DNA from: Deltaproteobacteria bacterium
GTDB taxonomy: Bacteria; Myxococcota_A; Polyangia; Polyangiales; Polyangiaceae
Length of the DNA: 34,427 nucleotides
Reading direction: 5' to 3'
Assembly: GCA_016209145.1 (NCBI GenBank)
Contig: JACQWT010000298.1
Location: 1-34,427, forward strand
The notes under the pieces are model-generated. The model was not told where the DNA came from and did not search any database. It saw only the letters and a list, made by a program, of their open reading frames with translations. Shown one piece after another: positions 7,686 to 18,817 of the stretch; positions within the stretch are counted from its first letter, which is position 1, and each line of letters begins with the position of its first letter. The translations under genes and the position numbers were made by a program.

Positions 7686-8139
7686 ATGCCAGCAAAGACC
7701 ACAGACAAGTCCGGTCAGGGGCCGCTCAGCGGCCGCCGTATCCTGGTGGTGGACGACGAGCCGGATCAGCTCTCGTTCCTCGCCACCGTCCTGGAGGACC
7801 ACGGCGCGGCTATCTACCGGGCCGCGGATGGCGACGCGGCCCTGGAGCTGGCGCCGCGAGCGCCCCGATCTCATCACGCTCGATCTGGCCATGCCCGGCA
7901 AGAGCGGCGTGGACGTGTTCGAGGAGCTGCGCCGCGACCCCGAGTTGCGGGCGACGCCGGTGTGCATCATCACCGGTCGGCCGGAGCTCCGCAGGCTCAT
8001 CTACGAGCGGGTCGGCAAGACGCCGCCCGAGGGCTACCTCAACAAGCCGGTCAGCAGCGACGGGCTCGTCAAGACCGTGCGTATGATCCTCGAGGTGCCG
8101 GAGCGCAAGCAGCGCAAGCGGGATCCGGCCGGCGCCTGA
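7686..8139 (+). pseudogene. Response regulator receiver protein with a 2-nt deletion near 7854
   Basis: A single receiver domain (CheY-like). It begins MPAKTTDKSG, has ILVVDDEPDQ with the acidic pair, and reads normally to AADGDAALELA. The frame then slips, and RERPDLITLDLAMPGKSGVD continues one frame over with the phospho-acceptor Asp in LITLDLAMP, followed by VCIITGRPE and the conserved lysine in YLNKPV. Restoring GC to the run at about 7851-7857 would give ELARRERPDLITLDL, an ordinary receiver sequence, so a 2-nt loss is the simplest explanation. As written, the product would lack the phosphorylation site. No output domain follows, so in intact form it would signal by protein contacts. It lies between the Fe-S protein and the histidine kinase. 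Confidence 0.85.
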
Positions 8140-8241
8140 TCGCAGGCGCTTGTCGCGGGCGCTCCGGCCGGGTAGAGGACGAAGTTTCCGGGGGCATTGG
8201 CTGCAAGCCGCGGCCGCCGGGGATCGGGGACTGGGGACGGC

Positions 8242-9639
8242 ATGGACGAGCGGATGCGGCGACTGCTCTTCGACGAGATCCCGAGCTGGGTCTCGGTACA
8301 GGACAGATCCCTGCGCATTGTCGCGGCCAACCGGGCCCTGCGCGCCGACCTCGGCGACCCGCTCGGCCGCTTCTGCTACGAGGCGATCAAGGGCCGGAGC
8401 GAGAAATGCACCCGCTGCCCCGTCGAGCAGACCTTCCAGGACGGCCTGGCGCACGACAGCGAAGAGGTCGTCGGAGCGCAGGGACGGGACCGCAGCGTCA
8501 TCGTCCACACCGCGCCCATCCGCGACGCGGCCGGCGAGATCGCCGCGGTGCTGGAGATCTTTACCGATATCACGCAGGTGAAGCAGCTCCAGCAGCGCTA
8601 CCTGACCCTCTTCGGCGAGGCGCCCTGCTACGTCTCGGTGCAGGACCGCGACCTCAAGATCGTCGAGCACAACCGCCGCTTCGAGGCCGACTTCGGGCGA
8701 GGTGTCGGAAGGCAGTGCTTCGAGATCTACAAGCACCGCAGCGAGCCCTGCGTCGTCTGCCCGGTGGCGGCGAGCTTCCAGGATGGCCAGGTGCACGAGA
8801 GCGAGGAGGTAGTCACCTCCGAGCACGGCATCCCCCGCGACGTGCTCTGCCACGCCGCGCCCATCCGCGACCCGGCGGGCGAGATCCGCTGGGTGATGGA
8901 AATGTCGACCGACATCACGCGCCTGCGGCAGATCCAGTCCCAGCTCGCCTCGCTCGGGCTCATTGTCGGCAGCGTCTCGCACGGGATCAAGGGCGTCCTC
9001 AACGGCCTGGAGGGTGGGCTCTACCTGATGGAGTCGGGCCTGGCGAAGGACAAGCCGGAGCGGATCTCCCAGGGCTTGGCCATGGCCCGCCGCAACATGG
9101 ACGGGATCCGGCGCATGGTGATGAACATCCTCTACTACGCCCGCGACCGGGAGATGGCGTTCGAGCCGGTCGAGATCGGCGAGCTTTGCGACGCGGTCGC
9201 GCAGGTGCTCCGCAGCCGCGCCCAGGCGGTCGGGGTGGAGCTGCGGGTCACGGCCGGGGAAGGCCAGATCGAAGCCGACCGCAACGCGGTCGAGTCGCTG
9301 CTCGTCAACCTGGTCGACAACAGCATCGACGCCTGCCGGGTGGACGGCAAGAAGGTGGCCCACCAGGTCGAGCTCACCGCGCGGATCGACGCCGACCAGG
9401 TCGTCTTCACGGTCAGCGACAACGGCCTGGGCATGGACCGCGAGACCCGGGAGAAGGCATTCAGCCTGTTCTTCACCTCCAAGGGAGCCGAGGGCACCGG
9501 CCTGGGGCTGTTCATCGCCCAAAAGATCGCCCGCAGCCACGGCGGCACCATCGAGGTCGAGTCGACCGCCGGGGCAGGCACACGCTTCACGGTGACGCTG
9601 CCGTGCGAACGGCCCGGCGCGGCGGCTGCGCCGGGGTAG
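8242..9639 (+). CDS. Two-PAS sensor histidine kinase with paired cysteine triads
   Basis: A 465-residue histidine kinase with no membrane segments, so cytoplasmic. Residues about 10-115 and 122-228 are two similar PAS domains. Each contains a cysteine then C-x2-C-P at identical spacing: C45, C56, C59 and C159, C170, C173. A helical region with VSHGIKG places the phospho-acceptor at H247. The HATPase domain shows the N box NLVDNSIDAC, the G1 box DNGLGM, FFTSKG and the G2 box GTGLGLFIAQKI. ATG 8242 is chosen because GGGGA lies 5 nt upstream and PAS homology starts right after it; TTG 8197 is a weaker alternative. The neighbours are a receiver on each side and a thiol-redox-type Fe-S protein, so redox or metal sensing through the cysteines is a sensible inference. 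Confidence 0.9.
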   Translation: MDERMRRLLFDEIPSWVSVQDRSLRIVAANRALRADLGDPLGRFCYEAIKGRSEKCTRCPVEQTFQDGLAHDSEEVVGAQGRDRSVIVHTAPIRDAAGEIAAVLEIFTDITQVKQLQQRYLTLFGEAPCYVSVQDRDLKIVEHNRRFEADFGRGVGRQCFEIYKHRSEPCVVCPVAASFQDGQVHESEEVVTSEHGIPRDVLCHAAPIRDPAGEIRWVMEMSTDITRLRQIQSQLASLGLIVGSVSHGIKGVLNGLEGGLYLMESGLAKDKPERISQGLAMARRNMDGIRRMVMNILYYARDREMAFEPVEIGELCDAVAQVLRSRAQAVGVELRVTAGEGQIEADRNAVESLLVNLVDNSIDACRVDGKKVAHQVELTARIDADQVVFTVSDNGLGMDRETREKAFSLFFTSKGAEGTGLGLFIAQKIARSHGGTIEVESTAGAGTRFTVTLPCERPGAAAAPG

Positions 9640-9660
9640 CGGCGCTCGGGGGATGCCGCG

Positions 9661-10038
9661 ATGCCAGAGAGGAGGAAGATCCTGGTGGTCGACGACGAGC
9701 CGGACTGGGTGGCTGCGCTCAGCGCCTGGCTCGAGGACAACGGCTACGAGGCCGAGGTGGCGACCGATGGCGAGCAGGGCCTGTGCGCCCTGCTCGCGGC
9801 GCGGCATGATCTGGTGCTGCTGGATCTCGTGATGCCCCGCTCCTCGGGCGTGCGGCTCTACCGGGAGATGCGGGCCCGCCCGGAGCTGCGCGACCTCCCG
9901 GTCGTCTTCGTCACGGGCATGGCCGAGGTGCAGCTCTTCGGAGACGACTGTGTGCCGCTGCCGCCGCCGGCGGCGCGCATCGACAAGCCGGTAGACCGGG
10001 AGGCGCTCCTGGCGGTGATCCGGCAGGCGATCGGCTAG
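9661..10038 (+). CDS. Single-domain response regulator (receiver)
   Basis: A stand-alone CheY-like receiver of 125 residues. The acidic pocket is D11-D12 in LVVDDEPD, the phospho-acceptor is D55 in LVLLDLVMP, the switch threonine is T85 in FVTGM and the conserved lysine is K109 in RIDKPV. An unusual proline run (PLPPPAA) precedes the lysine loop. There is no DNA-binding or enzymatic output domain. It starts 21 nt after the histidine kinase stop, with GGGGGA about 6 nt before the ATG, so it is very probably co-transcribed with that kinase and is a likely phosphotransfer partner. A strong hairpin 10 nt after its stop seems to end the operon. Confidence 0.9.
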   Translation: MPERRKILVVDDEPDWVAALSAWLEDNGYEAEVATDGEQGLCALLAARHDLVLLDLVMPRSSGVRLYREMRARPELRDLPVVFVTGMAEVQLFGDDCVPLPPPAARIDKPVDREALLAVIRQAIG

Positions 10039-10048
10039 TCCACCACTC

Positions 10049-10081
10049 CCGAAAATCGTCGCGCCACGCGACGATTTTCGG
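10049..10081. terminator. Perfect 15-bp hairpin after the two-component operon
   Basis: CCGAAAATCGTCGCG (10049-10063), loop CCA, then the exact reverse complement (10067-10081). The stem is perfect over 15 bp and starts 10 nt after the receiver stop. The end of the stem contributes ATTTTCGG, the nearest thing to a T-tract. It is a likely terminator for the operon that precedes it. Confidence 0.75.
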
Positions 10082-10350
10082 CTGCGCGCAGCGCCCGCGA
10101 CGGGCGTCGGGGTAGGGGCCCCGACGCCGAGGCAGCCGGCAGCGTGAAGCTTCTGGTCGGCCGGCAACCGCAGCCCTGGCGCCTGCGCCGGGGTTCGGTG
10201 TCGAACGCTCAACAACACAGCGCAGAGTGCCGCTGGCCGAAGGCGGTGGAGAAAGGCGAAGGGGTGAACGCTGGCGTTGGCGGGTTGGGTTGCGGGCGAA
10301 GCCCGCGCTACGAGTGTCGCGACCTGTTGGCGACCGCGCCCCTTCCGGGC
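10082..10350. other. Intergenic region with GC palindromes, no gene seen
   Basis: This stretch follows the terminator and runs up to the promoter of the aspartic protease gene. It holds a GTCGGGG/CCCCGAC hairpin around 10108-10130. It also holds GTGAACGCTGGCGTTGGC at about 10265-10282, similar to part of the dispersed repeat near 26690, and the 20-nt palindromic repeat at 10289-10308 shared with 2619-2638. Short open frames here lack protein signatures. Confidence 0.5.
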
Positions 10351-10356
10351 TAGGCT
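10327..10356 (+). promoter_or_regulatory. Promoter: TTGGCG, 18 nt, TAGGCT, 6 nt before ATG
   Basis: TTGGCG (10327-10332) and TAGGCT (10351-10356) are separated by 18 nt. The ATG at 10363 begins 6 nt after the -10. The predicted transcription start therefore coincides with the start codon, and there is no Shine-Dalgarno. It belongs to the leaderless set described in the findings. Confidence 0.5.
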
Positions 10357-10362
10357 GTGCCC

Positions 10363-10737
10363 ATGGGGATCGCCACGGCGCGCGTGCGCATCTCGAACCT
10401 CGCGGATCCGGCCCGCAGCTTCGAGGACGAGTTCATCGTCGATACCGGTGCGGTCGTCTCCTTCGCACCCACGGCCAAGCTCGAGTCGATCGGCGTCGCG
10501 CCGACGCGCAGCGAGCGGCTGAGGCTCGCCGACGGGTCGATCGTGACGCGGCCGGTTGGCGACGTGTTCTTCGAGATCGAGGGCAAGCGCACCGCTGCAC
10601 CGGTCATCTTCGCCGATCCGAGCGACGCGACGCTGCTCGGGGCCGTCACACTGGAGGCACTCGCCCTCGGCGTGGATCCCGTGTCGCGCAAGCTGCATCC
10701 CGTGACGCTGCTCGCCGTCGGGGTGCGCCGTACGTGA
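10363..10737 (+). CDS. Retropepsin-like aspartic protease family protein (clan AA)
   Basis: A 124-residue protein with the single-domain fold signature of bacterial retropepsin-like aspartic proteases. The FIVDTGA motif carries the catalytic Asp at 27. A characteristic second half follows, with LRLADGSIVTRPVGDV, APVIFADPSD, LLGAVTLEALAL and VDPVSRKLHPV. Such proteins dimerise to build the active site, one Asp from each chain. Residues after DTGA (VVSFAP) are a little different from the usual TxS-hLP, but the family fit is clear. No signal peptide is present, so it is likely cytoplasmic; substrates of these bacterial members are mostly unknown. ATG 10363 is preferred over GTG 10357 because homology starts at MGIATARV and a -10 ends 6 nt upstream. 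It lies 54 nt before a sigma-54 activator gene. Confidence 0.8.
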   Translation: MGIATARVRISNLADPARSFEDEFIVDTGAVVSFAPTAKLESIGVAPTRSERLRLADGSIVTRPVGDVFFEIEGKRTAAPVIFADPSDATLLGAVTLEALALGVDPVSRKLHPVTLLAVGVRRT

Positions 10738-10791
10738 CCTGCCGGGGCAAGCGCGGCCCCGTCCGGTAGGGCCCGTCGGGAGACATCGGCC

Positions 10792-12474
<1,683 letters not shown>

Positions 12475-13035
12475 TCTGCGAGGTCTTCTCCGCGGGAATG
12501 GATCCCGTCCCCGCAGCGTCGCGCGGATCGGCCACCTGCGCCTCGAACGTCGCGTCGATGAGCTTGTCGGCGCCGACCGACTCGTGCGGGTCGCCGCTGA
12601 ACAGGTCGCTGAAAACGATGCTGCCGGATGTGGCGTACAGCACCACGTTCTGGTTGTGGCAGGAGAACTGGAGATAGAAGGCCAGGTTGACCCGTGGCGC
12701 CGGCTCGTCCGGCTCGTCCAGGCCGAGCGCGCGCGCCAGGCCCGGCGGCAGGCCGATGGGCAGCGGTTGGCCCGGCAGGTAGTCGCGGATGTGCTGCACG
12801 TCGCTTACGAGCACGGCCACGCCGTCGGAAACCTCCTGGAGGTCGCTGCCGCGCTGGATGCGGTGCACCTGGGTGTCCCGGTACGGCAGCGCGGCGAAGA
12901 AGTCCGGCTCCAGATCGAACTCCCCGCTCCAGCACTCCGGCACGACGAGGTTGTCGCTGTAGACGGCTCCCTCGCCTTGCCCCACGGTGCAGCCGAGCGC
13001 CAGGCTCGCGCCCAGCACGGATGCGGCCCTCCAGC

Positions 13036-14142
13036 TCACCGGTCGCCTCCCGGGCCGAGCGTTGCGCCGATCGTCCCGCCGCCCAGAACGCGGTCGCCTT
13101 CGTACGCGACCAGGGCCTGACCGGGAGCGACGGCGCGCACGGGCGCGACGAAGCGGGCTACAATGCGCTCGCGGCCGGTGCCGAGATCGGGCTCGCGCGC
13201 GAGCACGGCGGCCGTTCCGGCATGCCGGTAGCGCACCTTCACCGTCGCCCGCAGCGGGAAGGTCACGTCCTGGGCCCAGCTCGACTCGCTCAGCACGGCT
13301 GCGGCCGAGTATAGCTCGCTCGCGCCGCCCACGGTGACCGTTGCGCTCGGGACATCGATGCCGACGACGAACAGGGGCCGGCCCGCGGCAAGGCCGAGCC
13401 CGCGACGCTGGCCCACGGTGAAGCGGTGGACGCCGCCGTGGCGGCCGAGCCGCCGGCCGGCGCCGTCCACGATCGGGCCGGCGCGAACGCGGCCCGCGGC
13501 GCGCTCCTCGACGAACGGGGCGTAGCTCGACGAGGGGACGAAGCACAGCTCCTGGCTCTCACCCTGGGCCGCGCCCGGCAGGCCACGGCGAGCCGCCTCG
13601 GCGCGCACATCCGCCTTGAGCGAGTCGCCGAGCGGGAACACGAGCCGCGCGAGCGCCGCGTAGGGCAGCGAGTACAGGAAGTAGCTCTGGTCCTTGGCCG
13701 GATCCCGGCCGCACCACAGCTCGTGCCTGCCGCCCCGGCGGCCCACCCGCGCGTAGTGGCCCGTGGCCACTGCCACGGCTCCGAGCCGCGCCGCCAGGGT
13801 GAAGAGCTCGCCGAGCTTCACCTGCCGGTTGCACCAGACGCAGGGGCTGGGGGTGAGCCCGCTCAGGTAGGCGTCCACGAACGGTGCGACGATCTCGGCG
13901 GCAAACATGGCCCGGCGATCGAAGCTGTAGTGCGGGATCCCGAGGAAGGCCGCGACGTTGCGCGCGTTGCGCACGTCCTCGGGCGCGCAGCAGCGGTGCC
14001 GGGCGCCCGTGCCCCCCGGGGCGTCCCAGAGGCGCAACGTCACGCCCACGGGCTCGTGGCCCGCGTCGAGCAGCCTGGCGGCGGCAACCGACGAGTCCAC
14101 CCCGCCGCTCATCGCCACGAGCACCCGGCTGCGCCTGGTCAC
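13036..14142 (-). CDS. mnmA: tRNA-specific 2-thiouridylase MnmA
   Basis: MnmA makes 2-thiouridine at the wobble position (U34) of tRNAs for Lys, Glu and Gln. It uses ATP to adenylate the base and receives sulfur from a relay. The 368-residue product has the ATP-pyrophosphatase loop SGGVDSS (12-18), the catalytic cysteine pair C101 (PSPCVWCNRQVK) and C200 (SQELCFVP), GHYARV, DQSYFLYSLP, and the C-terminal beta-barrel region with FTVGQRRGLGL. Length and motifs are complete. The GTG start at 14142 has no Shine-Dalgarno, but a TATACT lies 6 nt upstream, so the message may be leaderless. A lipoprotein gene overlaps its stop. The kinase, tilS and ftsH lie divergently upstream. Confidence 0.95.
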   Translation of the reverse strand: MTRRSRVLVAMSGGVDSSVAAARLLDAGHEPVGVTLRLWDAPGGTGARHRCCAPEDVRNARNVAAFLGIPHYSFDRRAMFAAEIVAPFVDAYLSGLTPSPCVWCNRQVKLGELFTLAARLGAVAVATGHYARVGRRGGRHELWCGRDPAKDQSYFLYSLPYAALARLVFPLGDSLKADVRAEAARRGLPGAAQGESQELCFVPSSSYAPFVEERAAGRVRAGPIVDGAGRRLGRHGGVHRFTVGQRRGLGLAAGRPLFVVGIDVPSATVTVGGASELYSAAAVLSESSWAQDVTFPLRATVKVRYRHAGTAAVLAREPDLGTGRERIVARFVAPVRAVAPGQALVAYEGDRVLGGGTIGATLGPGGDR

Positions 14143-14148
14143 GCGTGC

Positions 14149-14154
14149 AGTATA
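14149..14154 (-). promoter_or_regulatory. -10 hexamer TATACT, 6 nt before the mnmA GTG
   Basis: On the minus strand TATACT occupies 14154 to 14149, followed by GCACGC and the GTG at 14142. The spacing equals that at 4387-4399. No good -35 is seen. The 76-nt divergent gap to the kinase gene also holds TAAAGT at 14202-14207 on the plus strand, a possible -10 for that gene. Confidence 0.5.
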
Positions 14155-14218
14155 GTCACTGTTTTCTGGTCGCGGCGTAGCCTCCCGCGCTCACTTCGCG
14201 GTAAAGTAGCCCCGAGCG

Positions 14219-16150
14219 ATGCTCCGCCCGCCGCCACCCCGCAAGCCGCCCGGCCTGCCGGCCGCTCCGACCATGGTCGATGCACCGGCCGGGCGGCCCA
14301 CTGCGCCCAGCGTCTCCGGGGAGGAGGATCGGGTGCTGCCGCAGACCTTCTTCCTCGGCCGCTACCGGGTCGTGGACGAGATCGGCGTCGGAGGCATGGC
14401 GAGCGTGCACCTGGCGCGCGTGGACGGCCCCGGTGGCTTCCAGAAGTGGGTGGCCATCAAGCGCATCCATCCGCACCTCGTCGAGGACGACCAGTTCGTG
14501 GACATGTTCCTCGACGAGGCGCGCATCGCGGCGAGCATCAACCACGCCAACGTGGCGCAGGTCTTCGATCTGGGCAAGGACGAGGGCACGTACTGGATCG
14601 CCATGGAGTACCTGCACGGCGAGCCGTTGCGGGAGATCATGCGGCGCGTCGAGGAGCTCAGAACAATCGTCCCATTCCACCTCGCCGCGCGCATCTGCGC
14701 GGACGCCGCCGAGGGCCTGCACTGCGCGCACGAGCTGCGGGGCCGCACCGGCCAACTCCTGAACCTCGTGCACCGCGATGTCACGCCGCACAACCTGTTC
14801 ATCACGTACGAGGGCTACACCAAGGTCGTCGACTTCGGCATCGCCAAGGTGATCGACCGGCTCGCCTCCACCCGCGCCGGCACGCTGAAGGGCAAGCTGG
14901 CCTACATGTCTCCCGAGCAGGTCCGCGGCCACGATGTCGACCGCACGACTGACATCTTCGCCCTCGGCGTGGTGCTCTGGGAGCTGACGTGCTCGCGGCG
15001 CCTGTTCCGGATGGAGACCGATCTCGACACCCTGGAGCGCGTGCAGGCCTGCGTGGTGCCCCTGCCTTCGAGCGTGGTGGCCGGCTACCCGCCCATGCTC
15101 GAGCAAATCGTCATGAAGGCCCTGGCGCGCCGCAAGGAGGACCGATTCCCCACGGCACGCGATTTCTCGCGCGCTCTGCAGCACTTCCTGATGTCACTGG
15201 GCGCGTTCGTGGGTTCCGAGGACGTCGGCAACTACATCCAGAGGCTTTTTGAGCACCGCGTCAAAAAGCGCGAGCGGTACCTGGAGTGGGCCGCCGAGGT
15301 AACCTCGACGGTAGACATCGAAACCTTCCGGGCCCAGCAGGCCGGGGACGACGCCGGCAGTGGCGCCGTGGTCACCTCGGCCGCCCCGACGGCCTCGCAG
15401 GTTCAGCCGCACGCGCACGCGCCGCCCCGGCGGCCGGCAGACCACGCGCTCGCGGCTCAGTCGCTGGTGGATGACGACGAGGAGATCCCCACCGTGGTCG
15501 ACGGCAGCGAGGAGGCCGAAGCCCAGCAGGCCCGTGGCTGGCAGCCTGCGCCGGCGCCGGCGGCCGAGGAAGAGGACATGAACGCCACCATCGCCCTGCC
15601 GGACGGCAGGCAGGCGGCGGAGATCCGCGCCAAGCTGGACGCCATCGAGCGGGCCCAGCGGCAGGGGCCGTACCAGGCCGCGCCGGCGTTCCCGCCCGCT
15701 CCCCCTCCGGTGCCGCCATACCCCGGGCAGGCGCGGGCCGTGCCCGGGCCTGCGCCCGTGGCCAACCCGGCCATGGCGGCCGCCGCCGGGGCGTATGCCA
15801 ACCCGGCCACGGCGGCCGGGGGCGCGTACGGATCTGGGACCTACGGCCAGCCGCAGCCCGGCCAGCCGGGTGCCCCGCAAGCCTATGTCGAGACCAAGAT
15901 GAGCATGCCGCGGCCCACGGGGGCGCCGCAGTGGACGCCGGACGCCGCCGATCTGCAGCCGCCCCCGGCCCGCAGCACGGCCGTGCTGGCGCTCATCGCC
16001 CTGCTCTCGACGCTTTGCATCATCGGCGTGGGGGCCCTGGTAGCCTACAAGCTCAAGCCGCCGCGACCGCCCAGCCCGCTCATCGTCCCGACCGCCGGCT
16101 CCCATTCCTCGAGCTCGGTCGCGCCGGCCTGGGATGAGGTCGCCGGGTAG
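14219..16150 (+). CDS. Hanks-type Ser/Thr protein kinase with C-terminal membrane anchor
   Basis: A 643-residue kinase. The catalytic domain (about 49-315) has the glycine loop GVGGMASV (56-63), the lysine K81 in VAIKRIH, the catalytic loop HRDVTPHN (185-192) and DFG at 205-207, with SPEQ for the APE motif. The usual lysine of HRDLKPxN is threonine here, as I recall for a common class of myxobacterial kinases. A long Pro/Ala-rich linker follows, then one membrane helix (about 582-604, LALIALLSTLCIIGVGALVAY) and a 37-residue Ser-rich tail outside. The topology is thus an N-terminal cytoplasmic kinase with a tiny external tail lacking PASTA or other sensor domains. It is divergent from mnmA, and tilS begins 9 nt after its stop, so they probably share a transcript. 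Substrates are unknown. Confidence 0.9.
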   Translation: MLRPPPPRKPPGLPAAPTMVDAPAGRPTAPSVSGEEDRVLPQTFFLGRYRVVDEIGVGGMASVHLARVDGPGGFQKWVAIKRIHPHLVEDDQFVDMFLDEARIAASINHANVAQVFDLGKDEGTYWIAMEYLHGEPLREIMRRVEELRTIVPFHLAARICADAAEGLHCAHELRGRTGQLLNLVHRDVTPHNLFITYEGYTKVVDFGIAKVIDRLASTRAGTLKGKLAYMSPEQVRGHDVDRTTDIFALGVVLWELTCSRRLFRMETDLDTLERVQACVVPLPSSVVAGYPPMLEQIVMKALARRKEDRFPTARDFSRALQHFLMSLGAFVGSEDVGNYIQRLFEHRVKKRERYLEWAAEVTSTVDIETFRAQQAGDDAGSGAVVTSAAPTASQVQPHAHAPPRRPADHALAAQSLVDDDEEIPTVVDGSEEAEAQQARGWQPAPAPAAEEEDMNATIALPDGRQAAEIRAKLDAIERAQRQGPYQAAPAFPPAPPPVPPYPGQARAVPGPAPVANPAMAAAAGAYANPATAAGGAYGSGTYGQPQPGQPGAPQAYVETKMSMPRPTGAPQWTPDAADLQPPPARSTAVLALIALLSTLCIIGVGALVAYKLKPPRPPSPLIVPTAGSHSSSSVAPAWDEVAG

Positions 16151-16159
16151 GCCTGCGCC

Positions 16160-17065
16160 GTGGCCCAACGCAGCCACCCGCCCACGCTGCTCGCGCTCGC
16201 CTACCGGCTGATCCGCGACGAGCGCCTGTTCGGCCGTGGCGATCTCGTGCTCTGCGCCTGCTCGGGTGGGGCCGATTCGCTGGCGCTCTTGGACGCTCTC
16301 GCCCTGCTGCAGCGCCGCGTCGGCCACCGCGTGGCGGCCGTCGGAGTCGACCACGGCCTGCGGCCTGCGGCGGCCGCCGAGCTCGATCTGGGCGCCAAGC
16401 TGGCCGCCCGGCACGGCGTCCCGTTCGAGCGGATGGGGCTGTGCGTGGCGGCCGGCGCCGGCCTGCAGGCGCGGGCGCGCGAGGCGCGCCACCTGGCGCT
16501 ACAGAGCGCGGCACTCCGGCTCGGCGCGGCGGCGATCGCCACCGGCCACACCGCGGACGACCGGGCGGAGACCCTGCTCATGCGCCTCTTGCGGGGAGCG
16601 GGTCCGCGCGGCCTGGCCGTGCTGCCCGCGCGTGCGCCGGCGCCCGTGACAGCGCCGGGCGAGACCACGCCGGGCCGGCGCATCGACCTCGTTCGCCCCC
16701 TGCTCCGAGCGCGCCGCTCCGACGTGCTCGCCCACCTGGGCCGCAGGGGTCTTGGCTTTGCCGAGGATCCGAGCAACGCCGACCGGCGATTCCTGCGCGT
16801 GCGCGTGCGCCGCGAGCTCGTGCCCCTGCTGGAGGAACTCTCACCTGGCGTCGTCGCCCACCTCTGCGCCCTGGCCGACATGCTCGGTCAGGACCCGGCG
16901 GGCCGGCCGGCGGCGGCAGCGCTCGTCGCGCTCGGCCGGGCCCAGCGGCTTCAGATCGAGCGACAGCACCGCCTCGGCCGGCGCGGCGCCCGCGTCCGGC
17001 TCCCGGGCGGCCGCGATCTCGTGGTCCGTTTTATTTTTGCCCCTACCCCTGGCCATCCGGCCTGA
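16160..17065 (+). CDS. tilS: tRNA(Ile)-lysidine synthase TilS
   Basis: TilS attaches lysine to C34 of the CAU-anticodon tRNA(Ile), which changes its codon reading from AUG to AUA and its charging from Met to Ile; it is normally essential. The 301-residue product has the PP-loop SGGADS (35-40), VDHGLRPAAAAE, the GHTADDRAET signature (TGHTxDDxxET), RPLL, and FAEDPSNADRRFLRVRVR, which is the DxSN-xxxxRxxxR motif. The C-terminal part is short and simple, without the large extra domains of E. coli TilS. GTG 16160 is used, with no clear Shine-Dalgarno; it lies 9 nt after the kinase stop, suggesting coupling. The next gene is ftsH, a common neighbour of tilS in many bacteria. The last dozen residues (RFIFAPTPGHPA) look atypical. 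Confidence 0.93.
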   Translation: MAQRSHPPTLLALAYRLIRDERLFGRGDLVLCACSGGADSLALLDALALLQRRVGHRVAAVGVDHGLRPAAAAELDLGAKLAARHGVPFERMGLCVAAGAGLQARAREARHLALQSAALRLGAAAIATGHTADDRAETLLMRLLRGAGPRGLAVLPARAPAPVTAPGETTPGRRIDLVRPLLRARRSDVLAHLGRRGLGFAEDPSNADRRFLRVRVRRELVPLLEELSPGVVAHLCALADMLGQDPAGRPAAAALVALGRAQRLQIERQHRLGRRGARVRLPGGRDLVVRFIFAPTPGHPA

Positions 17066-17156
17066 GCGTGGCCATCTTGTCGTTGGCGCCGCCTCGTAGC
17101 GGTGGCATGCTCAAGATAGCGGGGCTGCTCGACGTCGCCCCCGCACGCTCCGTGCC

Positions 17157-18809
<1,653 letters not shown>

Positions 18810-18817
18810 CTAATGTC

